A stretch of DNA of 55,361 nt from the NCBI GenBank assembly GCA_946187975.1, contig CAMHTE010000003.1:1-55361 (forward strand), written 5' to 3'. Below, one piece after another: positions 1-9,609 of this stretch (its first letter is position 1; each line of letters opens with the position of its first letter). Under the pieces are notes generated by a model, which saw only the letters and a list, made by a program, of their open reading frames with translations, did not search any database and was not told where the DNA came from. The DNA is from an uncultured Bacteroidales bacterium (lineage in GTDB: Bacteria; Bacteroidota; Bacteroidia; Bacteroidales; UBA932). Position numbers and translations under genes: made by a program.

Positions 1-1174
1 TGAGGAGGGCGTAGATGTCGTCCGCCATGGCGTCGACATCCCAGAAGTCCACCTTCAGGGCGTATTTAAGCACTTCGGCGGCACCGCTCTGGTGCGAGAT
101 GACCGAAGGTACCCCGGTGCGCATGGCCTCCAGCGGCGAGATGCCGAAAGGCTCCGACACCGAAGGCATGATATAAACGTCGGACAGGGCGAACATCTTC
201 TGCACGTCGGCCCCGCGGAGGAAGCCGGTGAAGTGGAAGCGGTCCGAAATGCCCAGCCTTGCGACCATGCGTATGGAACGGTTCATCATGTCGCCGCTGC
301 CGGCCATCACGAAACGCACGCCCTTGGTACGCTTGAGCACCTTGGCCGCGGCCTCGATGAAGTACTCGGGACCTTTCTGGAAGGTGATGCGGCCGAGGAA
401 GGTCACTACCTTGTCGCGTACCCCACGCTCCACCTCAATGTTCTCGCGTCCGCTGAAGTCCACGGCATTGTGAACGGTTACAACCTTGGACGGATCGATG
501 CCGTAACGGTTGATGACTATGCCGCGGGTGAGGTCGCTCACGGTGACCACGCGGTCCGCCGCCTCCATTCCACTCTTCTCTATCGAGTAAACCCTGGAAT
601 CGACCATGTCGTCGGTGCCGCGGTCGAAGGAGGTCGCATGAACATGGACCACAAGTGGCTTACCGGTGAGGGTCTTGGCGGCTATTCCGGCCAGATAGGT
701 CAGCCAGTCATGGGCGTGGATGATGTCGAACTCATCCTTGTGCTGCATGGCTATCGTTCCGGCCACCATTGCGTAGCGTGCCACCTCCTCCAGGAGGTTG
801 GAACCGTATTTTCCGGAGAACTTGTACTTCTGTCCGAAACTGACGCTGAAGTCTTTTACCTGACGGGTGCGTTCCTCCTCGACGAGCCTGGAGAATTCCT
901 CGGGATCGGCATAGGGAATGAGGTTGGACCCGACATGTATGTATTTGATGCGGTCGAGGAATTCGTCCACGCTGGTGGCGAACGACTCCACGGCCACGTC
1001 GCTGGCATTTATTATCCTGGTGGCGCTCTGGTCCTCGTCGCCCGAAGCCGAAGGCATTACGAAAATGCTCTCCACTCCGTTATGGGCGAGGCCCTTGACT
1101 ATACCCTCGCAGGCGGTTCCGAGTCCGCCGGCTATGTGGGGAGGAAACTCCCATCCGAACATCAGCACTCTCAT
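1..1174 (-). CDS. Glycosyltransferase family 4 / glycogen synthase-like protein, C-terminus cut by window edge
   Basis: Not in the ORF track (open at edge). Reverse complement from the ATG at 1174 reads MRVLMFGWEFPPHIAGGLGTACEGIVKGLAHNGVESIFVMPSA..., with a later SEPFGISPLEAM motif. ATGA overlap with the stop of the upstream gene at 1171. Confidence 0.85.
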   Translation of the reverse strand, partial: MRVLMFGWEFPPHIAGGLGTACEGIVKGLAHNGVESIFVMPSASGDEDQSATRIINASDVAVESFATSVDEFLDRIKYIHVGSNLIPYADPEEFSRLVEEERTRQVKDFSVSFGQKYKFSGKYGSNLLEEVARYAMVAGTIAMQHKDEFDIIHAHDWLTYLAGIAAKTLTGKPLVVHVHATSFDRGTDDMVDSRVYSIEKSGMEAADRVVTVSDLTRGIVINRYGIDPSKVVTVHNAVDFSGRENIEVERGVRDKVVTFLGRITFQKGPEYFIEAAAKVLKRTKGVRFVMAGSGDMMNRSIRMVARLGISDRFHFTGFLRGADVQKMFALSDVYIMPSVSEPFGISPLEAMRTGVPSVISHQSGAAEVLKYALKVDFWDVDAMADDIYALL

Positions 1175-3111
1175 TTCGACTCCTCCTTTCCGTATTTGTC
1201 AATGAGGTCGGCGACGGTCAGCAGGGCAGCAGTACTGAGGGCCGAAGCGATGGCTCCGTGAGGCTCCTGGGGCGGATCGCCGTCATAAAGTTCGCTGAAC
1301 GCTCCCACGCCGTGCTTGCCGAGATCCTGGAAGAGGCCTTCGCACAGCCATTCGGCCTTCTTCGCGAAGCGTTCTCCCTGAAGGCGGAAGCCTGCGGCGA
1401 CGTAGTATTCGAGCAGGAAGGTGCGGGTGCTGCCCTGATGGTAGGCAAGATCCCTGTCCACCTGCGAGCCCTCGTAAACTCCCTTGTATTTGGGATCACG
1501 GGGCGAGAGGGTGCGGATTCCGCGAGAGGTCTCGAGTTCTCCCGAAACCGAACGGAACACCGCGGGGTGAAGTTCCTCGTCCAGAGGAGAGTACTTCACC
1601 CAAATCGCAATCAACTGGTTGGGACGCACGTCCATGTTCTGGCCGGAAGCGTCCACGTAATCGGCCGGACGGCCCATGGCCGCATTCCAGAACACAGGCT
1701 GGAAGTTGGCTTTCGTGAGGTCCCTGATCACAGTCCACTCGGCCACGAAAGCCTTGTCGCCGCCGAAGCGCGACTCCATCTCGAGGGCGAAGCAGATGCT
1801 GTTGTACCAGAGGGAGTTGGTCTCAATCTGGTACCCGGCACGTTCTGTGACGGGATTGTCCCCGATGTAAGCGTTCATCCAGGAGAGGGCCATCCTGTCC
1901 ATCTGGGCCCAGAGCAGGCCGTTTGGATGCATCGTCACTTCCTGACGGTGACCCGGGAGATAACTGGCAATGATGCCCTTTATGACCTTTCCGTACTTCT
2001 TCCATACGGCGGCGGGGTCGGCACCGAAATCGATGTATTCCTGAAGGATGCTCGCCATATAGAGAGGGGCCTCCACCTGGGTGGTGCGGCGGAACAGGCG
2101 TTCCTGCTCATCCGCTATCAGGTTATCCAGCACCTCCTCGAAGGCGGCGCTATCTCCGTTGGCATGGAGGGTAAGCCCAGGAAGGGCTATGAGGGTCTCA
2201 CGCAGCAGGCCCGTGTACATCCAAGAGAAGCCGGCGGTAATCTTCTTGCGTCCGTTGTGGTTGCAGATGAAGATGTCCGCCCAATGGCGGAGCTGGTCGC
2301 GAAGGCCTCCCACCGGAGGAATGGCCTTGTATGTGGAGTTGAACAGTTTTACGAAAGAAGAGGGATTCTCCTCGTGAAGGGAGGCGGAGAATACAATCAA
2401 ATCGCCCGCCTTCATCACCCCCTCGAAGTATCCGGGGACGAAGAGGTCTTCCCTGCAGTCGAAGCCGCGGCGGTATTCGTCCGAATAGGTTATGCCGTTG
2501 TACCAGCAGGGCTCGTGATGGTATGTGCAGGCCTTCGAAGTCTGGAGGACCAGGTCGGGGAAGCCGTTATACATGCGGAACGACGCACCGTCCTTGACGG
2601 GCGAGTAGTCCGTGCACGCCTGGTCGTTGCAGCCCGTGAGCGCATGTATGTTGCGGAATGCAAGGAAAGGTTTGAGCCTTACGGTCACGTCGGCAGGAGT
2701 CGAGAGCATCTCGTATTTGATGAGGATGCGGTCGGAGTCGGGCATCAGCAGGAGAGTCTTGCGGAACACTATTTCGCCAACCTTGTAAGTTATGGACGGA
2801 ACTGGATCGGCATCGAAGTCCACCACATACTTGTGGCCGCGGGGATCGTAAATGTCGCCGTAGCAGTGTATGCCCAGGTTGAACTGCTTGCTGTCGACGA
2901 TAAACGACTCGTCCACAGACGAAAGCAGGAGGTATTTGTCGCCACCGAAGCGGTCCAGCGTAACAGCCAGCAGTCCATGGTAGCGGCGGGTATTGCAGGT
3001 CACTATGCTCGTGTTGCAGTAGGCCCCCGTCTTATTGGCACATATGATCTCCCTCTTCAGCGAGTAGGAGAGATTCACGAGTTCGGCCTTGTTGAATTTA
3101 AGAAAGGACAT
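1171..3111 (-). CDS. Glycogen debranching enzyme (amylo-alpha-1,6-glucosidase family)
   Basis: 646 aa; bacterial debranching-type N-terminus (CNTRRYHGLLAVTLDR) and C-terminal glucoamylase-like region; sits between a GT4 and GlgB. Confidence 0.88.
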   Translation of the reverse strand: MSFLKFNKAELVNLSYSLKREIICANKTGAYCNTSIVTCNTRRYHGLLAVTLDRFGGDKYLLLSSVDESFIVDSKQFNLGIHCYGDIYDPRGHKYVVDFDADPVPSITYKVGEIVFRKTLLLMPDSDRILIKYEMLSTPADVTVRLKPFLAFRNIHALTGCNDQACTDYSPVKDGASFRMYNGFPDLVLQTSKACTYHHEPCWYNGITYSDEYRRGFDCREDLFVPGYFEGVMKAGDLIVFSASLHEENPSSFVKLFNSTYKAIPPVGGLRDQLRHWADIFICNHNGRKKITAGFSWMYTGLLRETLIALPGLTLHANGDSAAFEEVLDNLIADEQERLFRRTTQVEAPLYMASILQEYIDFGADPAAVWKKYGKVIKGIIASYLPGHRQEVTMHPNGLLWAQMDRMALSWMNAYIGDNPVTERAGYQIETNSLWYNSICFALEMESRFGGDKAFVAEWTVIRDLTKANFQPVFWNAAMGRPADYVDASGQNMDVRPNQLIAIWVKYSPLDEELHPAVFRSVSGELETSRGIRTLSPRDPKYKGVYEGSQVDRDLAYHQGSTRTFLLEYYVAAGFRLQGERFAKKAEWLCEGLFQDLGKHGVGAFSELYDGDPPQEPHGAIASALSTAALLTVADLIDKYGKEESK

Positions 3112-3114
3112 ACG

Positions 3115-5088
3115 TCATTTTGTTTTTTCATACACAGCTGCACATCTGCTCGGAAGATAGAGGTACAGCCTTCCGTCTACGGTGAGGTGGGCTTCCTTCC
3201 CGGGAAGCCTGCCAAAACCGCAGAACTCCGGGTCGTCTGAACTGAACGCGAGGGTCCAGTTGCCGTCCGGAGCTTCGAACCCGTAGTCCCCGAAGGAAGC
3301 TGTCGGGTTGAAATTCAGTGCAAAGATACAATTTTTCCTACGGAAAACGAGGATTTTTTTCTCTTCGTCGGCACGCAGCAGCACCGGTGCTTCCGCGAGA
3401 AGTCCGCGGGATTTGATAAAGTCCACCATTCTGGCGTCGAAAGCCTCCAGCTTTCCGTACGGAAGAGCGGGGTTCGAAGTAAGGGACCAGAGCCTGCGCG
3501 CGTGGGAGAAGCTCCAGCCGTTACCCTCGCGGGGAAAGTCGATCCACTCGGGATGCCCGAACTCGTTGCCCATGAAGTTGAGATAGCCGTTGCCGGCCGT
3601 AGCCGCGGTAACCAGCCTTATCATCTTGTGCAGGGCTATCCCCCGGTCGACGGTGATATTGAATCCGGCCTGGTCCATCGAGAAGTACATGTCCTTGTCG
3701 ATGAGCCGGAAGATTATGGTCTTGTCGCCAACCAGGGCCTGGTCGTGACACTCGGCGTAGCTCACGGTGCGCTCGTCGGCGCGCTTGTTGGTAAGCTCGT
3801 ACCACATCTCCCCCGGGCTCCACTGCTCGTCGCCCTTCTCCTTTATCCACTTTATCCAGTGGTCGGCTATGCCCATGGCCATACGGTAATCGAATCCTAT
3901 CCCGCCGGCCTCCTGAGGGGCTGCGAGACCCGGCATTCCGCTCACGTCCTCGGCTATCGTAATCGCGGCAGGATTGATCTCATGTATGAGGCGGTTGGCC
4001 AGACCGAGGTAGGCCACCGCATTTGCATCCACCCCTTCGCCAAAGTAGATAGAGTAGTCGCCGAAGTCGGTCCCGAGGCCGTGGTCCCAGTAGAGCATGG
4101 AAGTGACTCCGTCGAAGCGGAATCCGTCCAGATGGTATTCTTCCATCCAATATTTGCAGTTGGAGAGAAGGAAGTATTTAACTTCGTCCTTGCCATAATC
4201 GAAGCAGCGGGAATCCCACGCAGGATGATGGCCGGCTTCGCCGGGATAGAAATACAGGTCCTCCCTGCCGTCGAAGCGTCCCAACCCTTCGAGTTCGTTG
4301 GATACGGCGTGGGAGTGGACCAGGTCCATGATTACGGCTATGCCCATTCCGTGGGCGGCGTCCACCAGGGCCTTGAACTGCTCCGGGGTGCCGAAGCGGG
4401 AACTCAGGGCAAAGAAGTTGCTCACCTGGTAACCGAACGAGCCGTAATAGGGATGTTCCTGCAGGGCCATTATCTGCAACACGTTGTAGCCGAGGCGCTT
4501 CACGCGAGGCAGGACGTTCTCGCGGAACCAGTCGAAGTCCGCCACCTTCTCCTCCTCGCTGCTCATGCCTATATGGCACTCGTAAATAAACGGAGCGAAC
4601 CCGGGTTTCGCCGCAAGGGGCGACGGGTTCTTCCAAGCATAGGGAGCAGGGTCCCAGACCTGAGCACAGAAAGCCTTGGTATCGGGATCCTGCACCACTC
4701 GGGTGGCGTAGGCTGGTAAGCGCTCTCCCCCACCTCCGGGCCATTCGATAAACAGCTTGTACAGCTGGCCGTGATGCATCATGAATTCCGGCACCCGCAG
4801 TTCCCAATTGCCATTTCCCAGCGGCTGCAAAGCCCAGACGGGAGCCTTTTTCCAGTTATTGAAATCGCCTGTCAGGTAAATGCGGGTAGCGTTGGGCGCC
4901 CACTCGCGGAAAACCCAGGAACCGGCGTCGTGATGCAGGCCGTAGTACAGGTGATTGTTGACGCCGTCCGAAAGGCTTGCGGCATCGCCACGGATGGCGG
5001 ACGCCTCCTCTTCGAGGCGCTCGCATCGCGCTTCGATCGCATCCTTGTATGGCTCAAGCCATGGATCGGTCCTGTAAATCCTGTCCAT
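3115..5088 (-). CDS. glgB: 1,4-alpha-glucan branching enzyme (GH13)
   Basis: 657 aa; CBM48-like N-terminus, GH13 motifs DLVHSHAV, DGFRFDGVTSMLY, GNEFGHPEWIDFP. Confidence 0.9.
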   Translation of the reverse strand: MDRIYRTDPWLEPYKDAIEARCERLEEEASAIRGDAASLSDGVNNHLYYGLHHDAGSWVFREWAPNATRIYLTGDFNNWKKAPVWALQPLGNGNWELRVPEFMMHHGQLYKLFIEWPGGGGERLPAYATRVVQDPDTKAFCAQVWDPAPYAWKNPSPLAAKPGFAPFIYECHIGMSSEEEKVADFDWFRENVLPRVKRLGYNVLQIMALQEHPYYGSFGYQVSNFFALSSRFGTPEQFKALVDAAHGMGIAVIMDLVHSHAVSNELEGLGRFDGREDLYFYPGEAGHHPAWDSRCFDYGKDEVKYFLLSNCKYWMEEYHLDGFRFDGVTSMLYWDHGLGTDFGDYSIYFGEGVDANAVAYLGLANRLIHEINPAAITIAEDVSGMPGLAAPQEAGGIGFDYRMAMGIADHWIKWIKEKGDEQWSPGEMWYELTNKRADERTVSYAECHDQALVGDKTIIFRLIDKDMYFSMDQAGFNITVDRGIALHKMIRLVTAATAGNGYLNFMGNEFGHPEWIDFPREGNGWSFSHARRLWSLTSNPALPYGKLEAFDARMVDFIKSRGLLAEAPVLLRADEEKKILVFRRKNCIFALNFNPTASFGDYGFEAPDGNWTLAFSSDDPEFCGFGRLPGKEAHLTVDGRLYLYLPSRCAAVYEKTK

Positions 5089-5094
5089 ATGACG

Positions 5095-5295
5095 CTATTT
5101 TGACGATGAATCCATACCGTTCAGGTTCTCGCGCACGCTTCGCAGGTATTCCCTGCAGCCGGCGATCAGCACGTCGGCCCGGGCGATGAGAGCGTCGATA
5201 CCGTCCAGTCCGGTGGCGGGATCCTCGGCCTTTACGGCGAGAGCCTCCAGCTCCTCCAATGCTTTCTTATAGTCAAATTCCTGATCCATAGGCAT
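5095..5295 (-). CDS. xseB: Exodeoxyribonuclease VII small subunit
   Basis: 66 aa; FDYKKALEELEALAVK...; immediately upstream of xseA end. Confidence 0.85.
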   Translation of the reverse strand: MPMDQEFDYKKALEELEALAVKAEDPATGLDGIDALIARADVLIAGCREYLRSVRENLNGMDSSSK

Positions 5296-6396
5296 TTATT
5301 TTACTTCCACATCGACCTTTCCGTCCGCAAAGAGGATGCGCAGCCGCTGTCCTTTTGAGAGGGATGCGGCCGAATTCACCACGATTCCGCGGTCGTCGGT
5401 CACAAGAGAATAACCACGGCTGAGTATGCCCCTGGGGTCCGCAGCCTTGATGCGCTGTTCCAGCATCGCAACGGCGTTTTCCATGGCCGACAGCTTTGCC
5501 GCGAAAGCCAGCCTCAGACGATTGCCGTAGCTGCCTATGCGCTCGTCCTCTGCGGCTGCACAGTCGATAAAAAGGTCGGCCAGGGCCGTTGGCGTCTTTA
5601 CCGCCTCGTGGGCTACAATGTCCGCAACGTGACGGTCGCGCTCGTGACCTATGGCCGTAAAGACAGGAAGGGGGCAGTTGGCGATGGCGAAGGCAAGACC
5701 ATAGTCGTCGAAGCAGGCCAGGTCCAGGTTGGATCCGCCGCCCCGGAGTATCAGCACGGCATCGTAACCGCCCGCCGCCTCAACGCTTTCGAGGGCATCC
5801 ACTATGCTCTCCGGCGCCGACTCCCCTTGCATGGTTGCCGGGAAAAGGTCCACGCGGAACTTAAAGCCGTACGCGTTGTTCGAGATATGCGTGCAGAAAT
5901 CACCGAAACCGGCCGCGTCCTCAGCCGATATCACGGCCAGCGCATAGGGCAAGTCGGGCAGCGAGAGTGCGGCCTGACGGTCCAGCAGCCCTTCCGCCTC
6001 AAGTTTTTCCAGAGTTTTGCGACGTTCCATCTCGGCGGCGCCTAGGGTGAACTGCGGTTCGAGTTCGTCTATGACGAGAGTTAACCCGTAAAGTTCGCTG
6101 TACCCCGCCTGAACCCGGGCCAGTATCTGCATTCCGGGAGCAAGGTCGCTCCCCGTAGCTTCGCGGAAATACTGGCGGAGGGCGAAGTAAACACCCTTCC
6201 AGATGACGGCCCTGGCCTTAGCCAGCAGACGGCCGTCTTCCGATTCGCTCAACTCCAGGTAGCAGTGACCGTTGGCCTTGGCCTGGACGGATGCAATCTC
6301 GGCACGGATCCACAGTTTATCCGGGACCGCGCTTTCGACGCCGTCCCGAATCATTTCCTGCAGTTCCAGCAGGCCGATCGCTTCCGAGTCTGCCAT
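5296..6396 (-). CDS. xseA: Exodeoxyribonuclease VII large subunit
   Basis: OB-fold N-terminus (ASVQAKANGHCYLELSE), RGGGSNLDLACFDD and GHERDRHVADIVAHEAVKTPTALA motifs. The internal Met at 6396 avoids overlap with der; the track start is 6444. Confidence 0.9.
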   Translation of the reverse strand: MADSEAIGLLELQEMIRDGVESAVPDKLWIRAEIASVQAKANGHCYLELSESEDGRLLAKARAVIWKGVYFALRQYFREATGSDLAPGMQILARVQAGYSELYGLTLVIDELEPQFTLGAAEMERRKTLEKLEAEGLLDRQAALSLPDLPYALAVISAEDAAGFGDFCTHISNNAYGFKFRVDLFPATMQGESAPESIVDALESVEAAGGYDAVLILRGGGSNLDLACFDDYGLAFAIANCPLPVFTAIGHERDRHVADIVAHEAVKTPTALADLFIDCAAAEDERIGSYGNRLRLAFAAKLSAMENAVAMLEQRIKAADPRGILSRGYSLVTDDRGIVVNSAASLSKGQRLRILFADGKVDVEVK

Positions 6397-6410
6397 GAGA
6401 GGAGGGGGTA

Positions 6411-7721
6411 TTATTTCTGCCTGCAGTAAATCTGCACCGGGCATCCGGTGAGACGGAAGTTCCGCCGCAGCTGATTCTCAAGGAAGCGCTTGTACGGTTC
6501 CTTGATATACTGCGGGAGATTGCAGAAGAACGCGAATGCGGGGAAACGCGTGGGCAGCTGGGTGACGTACTTTACCTTGACGTATTTGCCCTTCCATGCG
6601 GGAGGAGGAGTTTCCTCGATGATGGGCAGCATCACTTCGTTAAGCCGCGCCGTAGGTATCTTCTGCGAGTAGTTGGCGGACACCTCAGCCACTGCGTCGA
6701 GCACGTCCTGTATGCGCTGCATCTTGACCACTGAGGTGAAGATTATAGGCACGTCGTCGAACGGGGCGAGCCGCGAGCGCAGCGATTTGGTGTACTCGTT
6801 CAGCGTGGAGGAATCCTTAATGAAGAGGTCCCACTTGTTGACCACGATGACGCAGCCCTTGCGGTTGCGGAGGATGAGGTTGAAGATGTTCATATCCTGA
6901 GCCTCCATGCCCGTAGTGGCGTCGATCATCAGCACGCAGACGTCCGAATGTTCGATGGCGCGGATGGACCGCATGACGGAATAGAACTCGAGATCTTCCT
7001 CAACCTTGGCCTTCTTGCGTATGCCGGCGGTATCCACCAGCATGAATTCGTGACCGAACTTGTTGTAATGGGTTTCGATGGAGTCGCGGGTGGTGCCGGC
7101 GACGGGAGTCACTATGTTGCGTTCCTCTCCCAGCAGGGCGTTGGTGATGGACGATTTCCCGACGTTGGGCTTACCAACTATGGCAACGCGCGGAAGGCCA
7201 GCGTAGGGATCTTCGGTGGGGACGTCTTCGGGCAGGGCCTTTACGACGGCGTCCAGAAGGTCACCGGTGCCGCTGCCGTTAGCCGCGGATATGGCGTAAA
7301 CCTCACCGAGCCCCAGCGAGTAGAACTCGTAGGTGTCGTACATCTTCTCGCCGCTGTCCACCTTGTTGACGCACAGCACCACAGGTTTGCGGCTGCGACG
7401 CAGCACGTCGGCTATCTCGGCGTCGTAGTCGGTTATTCCAGTGGCCGCCTCGACCATGAAAAGGATTACGTCCGCCTCGTCGATAGCAATCTGGACCTGG
7501 CGGCGTATGGCGCTCTCGAATACGTCTTCGGAATTGGAGGTGTATCCTCCGGTGTCCACCACGGAGAACTCGCGGCCGTTCCAGTCGCTGCGGCCGTAAT
7601 GGCGGTCGCGGGTAACGCCGGCGGTATCGTCCACTATGGCCTGCCTCATTCCCACGAGGCGGTTGAACAGGGTGGATTTGCCTACGTTCGGGCGTCCGAC
7701 TATTGCTACCAGTCCGTTCAT
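6411..7721 (-). CDS. der: Ribosome-associated GTPase Der (EngA), double G domain
   Basis: Two GTPase domains ([24 protein letters not shown]). Likely start [16 protein letters not shown] at 7721, not the track start 7841. Confidence 0.93.
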   Translation of the reverse strand: MNGLVAIVGRPNVGKSTLFNRLVGMRQAIVDDTAGVTRDRHYGRSDWNGREFSVVDTGGYTSNSEDVFESAIRRQVQIAIDEADVILFMVEAATGITDYDAEIADVLRRSRKPVVLCVNKVDSGEKMYDTYEFYSLGLGEVYAISAANGSGTGDLLDAVVKALPEDVPTEDPYAGLPRVAIVGKPNVGKSSITNALLGEERNIVTPVAGTTRDSIETHYNKFGHEFMLVDTAGIRKKAKVEEDLEFYSVMRSIRAIEHSDVCVLMIDATTGMEAQDMNIFNLILRNRKGCVIVVNKWDLFIKDSSTLNEYTKSLRSRLAPFDDVPIIFTSVVKMQRIQDVLDAVAEVSANYSQKIPTARLNEVMLPIIEETPPPAWKGKYVKVKYVTQLPTRFPAFAFFCNLPQYIKEPYKRFLENQLRRNFRLTGCPVQIYCRQK

Positions 7722-7722
7722 A

Positions 7723-7986
7723 TCAACATTCTTTAAGTACCGTCTTGCGCTTTCCGGCCGAAGGTCCGAAGGCGCAGTCTTCGCATGCGGAGGTATATTT
7801 GCCGCTGCAGGAAGAGGGCCGGTGAAGGGCGGCGTCCTCATCCGTAAAGCAGACTATCCCGCGCTTGCGCATCTGCTCATTGCTCCCCACGTCGTACTTG
7901 GGAAACCCGCGGTGCATGAGTATTCCCACACTCATCAGCAGCACGCAGATTCCCACGAGTATTATGGCGGCAACGAACACTTTCAT
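7723..7986 (-). CDS. Small membrane-anchored cysteine-rich protein of unknown function
   Basis: 87 aa; one N-terminal TM segment ([24 protein letters not shown]) then a Cys-rich tail; fits exactly between der and prs. Confidence 0.7.
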   Translation of the reverse strand: MKVFVAAIILVGICVLLMSVGILMHRGFPKYDVGSNEQMRKRGIVCFTDEDAALHRPSSCSGKYTSACEDCAFGPSAGKRKTVLKEC

Positions 7987-7987
7987 A

Positions 7988-8968
7988 TCAGAACACGAAC
8001 TGGGTGCTGATGGGCTCGTACATGTAAACCCTGTTCATCATAACGGCGAACACGGCCGTCATGCTCACTATCTTGATCTTGCTGTCGGGGCCGATCTCGG
8101 GATGAGGGATGGTGTCGGTGATGAGCACTTCGTCGAGGGCAGACTCGGCTATGCGCTGTTCGGCGTTGCCGGAAAGGACTCCGTGGGTCGCGCAGGCACG
8201 CACGCTATGGGCGCCGAGTTTCTTGAGAACGTCAGCGGCCTTGCAGAGGGTTCCGGCGGTATCGATCATGTCGTCCACTATCACCACGTCCTTGCCCTCA
8301 ACCTCGCCTATGGCCTTGATCTCGGCCACCACGTTGGCGCGCTCACGGGTTTTATGGCAGATGATGACGGGGCACTCGCGACGCTTGGTAAGGTCCTTGG
8401 CATAGGCGTTGGCACGTTTTGCACCACCCATGTCGGGAGCGGCTATCGCGAGGTTCTTGAGATGCAGTCCCTCGATGGCAGGCAGGAACACCTTGCTGGC
8501 GTACACGTGGTCCACCGGGATGTCGAAGAATCCCTGGATCTGGTCGGCATGGAGGTCGCAGGTCATCACACGGTCGGTGCCGGCAGCACGAAGGAGGTTG
8601 GCCACAAGCTTTGCGCCTATGCTCACGCGGGGACGGTCCTTACGGTCCTGACGGGCCCAGCCGAAATAGGGAATGACGGCTATGACCTTGTCGGCAGAGG
8701 CGCGTTTTGCCGCGTCGATGGCAAGCAGCAGCTCCATGAGGTTGTCCGCAGGGGCTATGGTGCTCTGGATGATAAAGACAGTGGCGCCGCGCACGCTGTC
8801 CATATACGACGGCTGGAACTCACCGTCGCTGAACTGCACTACGTCAAGGTTTCCGAGGTTGACCTCTTCTTCCATGTCCGGAAGTTCCTTGAGGTATTCT
8901 ACCACCTTCTCTGCAAAGCTCCTGGAAGCCCTGCAGCTGAAAATCATCATTCTGTGTTCGTGTTGCAT
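7988..8968 (-). CDS. prs: Ribose-phosphate pyrophosphokinase
   Basis: 326 aa; PRPP-binding motif VVIVDDMIDTAGTLCKAA, FSDGEFQPSYMDSVRGATVFIIQST. Confidence 0.93.
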   Translation of the reverse strand: MQHEHRMMIFSCRASRSFAEKVVEYLKELPDMEEEVNLGNLDVVQFSDGEFQPSYMDSVRGATVFIIQSTIAPADNLMELLLAIDAAKRASADKVIAVIPYFGWARQDRKDRPRVSIGAKLVANLLRAAGTDRVMTCDLHADQIQGFFDIPVDHVYASKVFLPAIEGLHLKNLAIAAPDMGGAKRANAYAKDLTKRRECPVIICHKTRERANVVAEIKAIGEVEGKDVVIVDDMIDTAGTLCKAADVLKKLGAHSVRACATHGVLSGNAEQRIAESALDEVLITDTIPHPEIGPDSKIKIVSMTAVFAVMMNRVYMYEPISTQFVF

Positions 8969-8971
8969 CTC

Positions 8972-9568
8972 TTATGGTTTAGATAGTATTGAGTCGATGT
9001 AGGAAAGTATCTCGTCGCGGCCGGCGCCCTTTGCAGATGAGCTTATGAACATGGGCGGAAGCGTCTCCCACTGCGTGAGCAGGATGTCGCTGTCTTTCTC
9101 AACCTGACGGAGGGTGGCCTCACGGCCCTGCTTGTCGCACTTGGTGAAGATGATGGCGAAGGGTATGCCGTGCTCCCCCAGTTCCGCGATGAAGTCGAGG
9201 TCTATCTTGGGGATGTCGAAGCGGCTGTCTACCAGCACGAAGAGGGTCATGAGTTCGGGAGAACCCAGGATGTAGTCGCTGATGACGGCGCGGAGTTCCT
9301 CCCTGTCCTTTTGCGACATACGGGCATATCCGTAACCGGGAAGGTCCACCAGATACCAGCTGTCGTTGATCAGGAAGTGATTGATAAGCCTCGTCTTTCC
9401 CGGGGTGGAAGATGTTTTGGCGAGCTTGGAACTGCCGGCAAGCATGTTTATGAGCGAAGATTTGCCGACGTTGGAGCGGCCGATGAAAGCGAATTCGGGC
9501 AGACGCCTGGAGGGTTTTTGCGAAACCCTGGTACTGCTGCCGACGAATTTTGCCCCCGAGATTCTCAT
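8972..9568 (-). CDS. engB: Ribosome biogenesis GTPase EngB (YsxC/YihA)
   Basis: FAFIGRSNVGKSSLINML, TPGKTRLINHFLIND, DLPGYGYA. Start most likely MRISGAKF at 9568 (or 9574), not the track start 9688. Confidence 0.9.
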   Translation of the reverse strand: MRISGAKFVGSSTRVSQKPSRRLPEFAFIGRSNVGKSSLINMLAGSSKLAKTSSTPGKTRLINHFLINDSWYLVDLPGYGYARMSQKDREELRAVISDYILGSPELMTLFVLVDSRFDIPKIDLDFIAELGEHGIPFAIIFTKCDKQGREATLRQVEKDSDILLTQWETLPPMFISSSAKGAGRDEILSYIDSILSKP

Positions 9569-9609
9569 AATCATTGCAAATATAAAAAATCCCGGGCGAT
9601 TTCCATCAA

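Noticed and set aside
1258-3240. 660-aa plus-strand ORF opposite the debranching enzyme gene
   Set aside because: Mirror ORF in GC-rich coding DNA; no recognisable motifs, and the minus-strand frame encodes a clear enzyme.
3502-4719. 405-aa plus-strand ORF opposite glgB
   Set aside because: Antisense shadow ORF of a well-supported gene.
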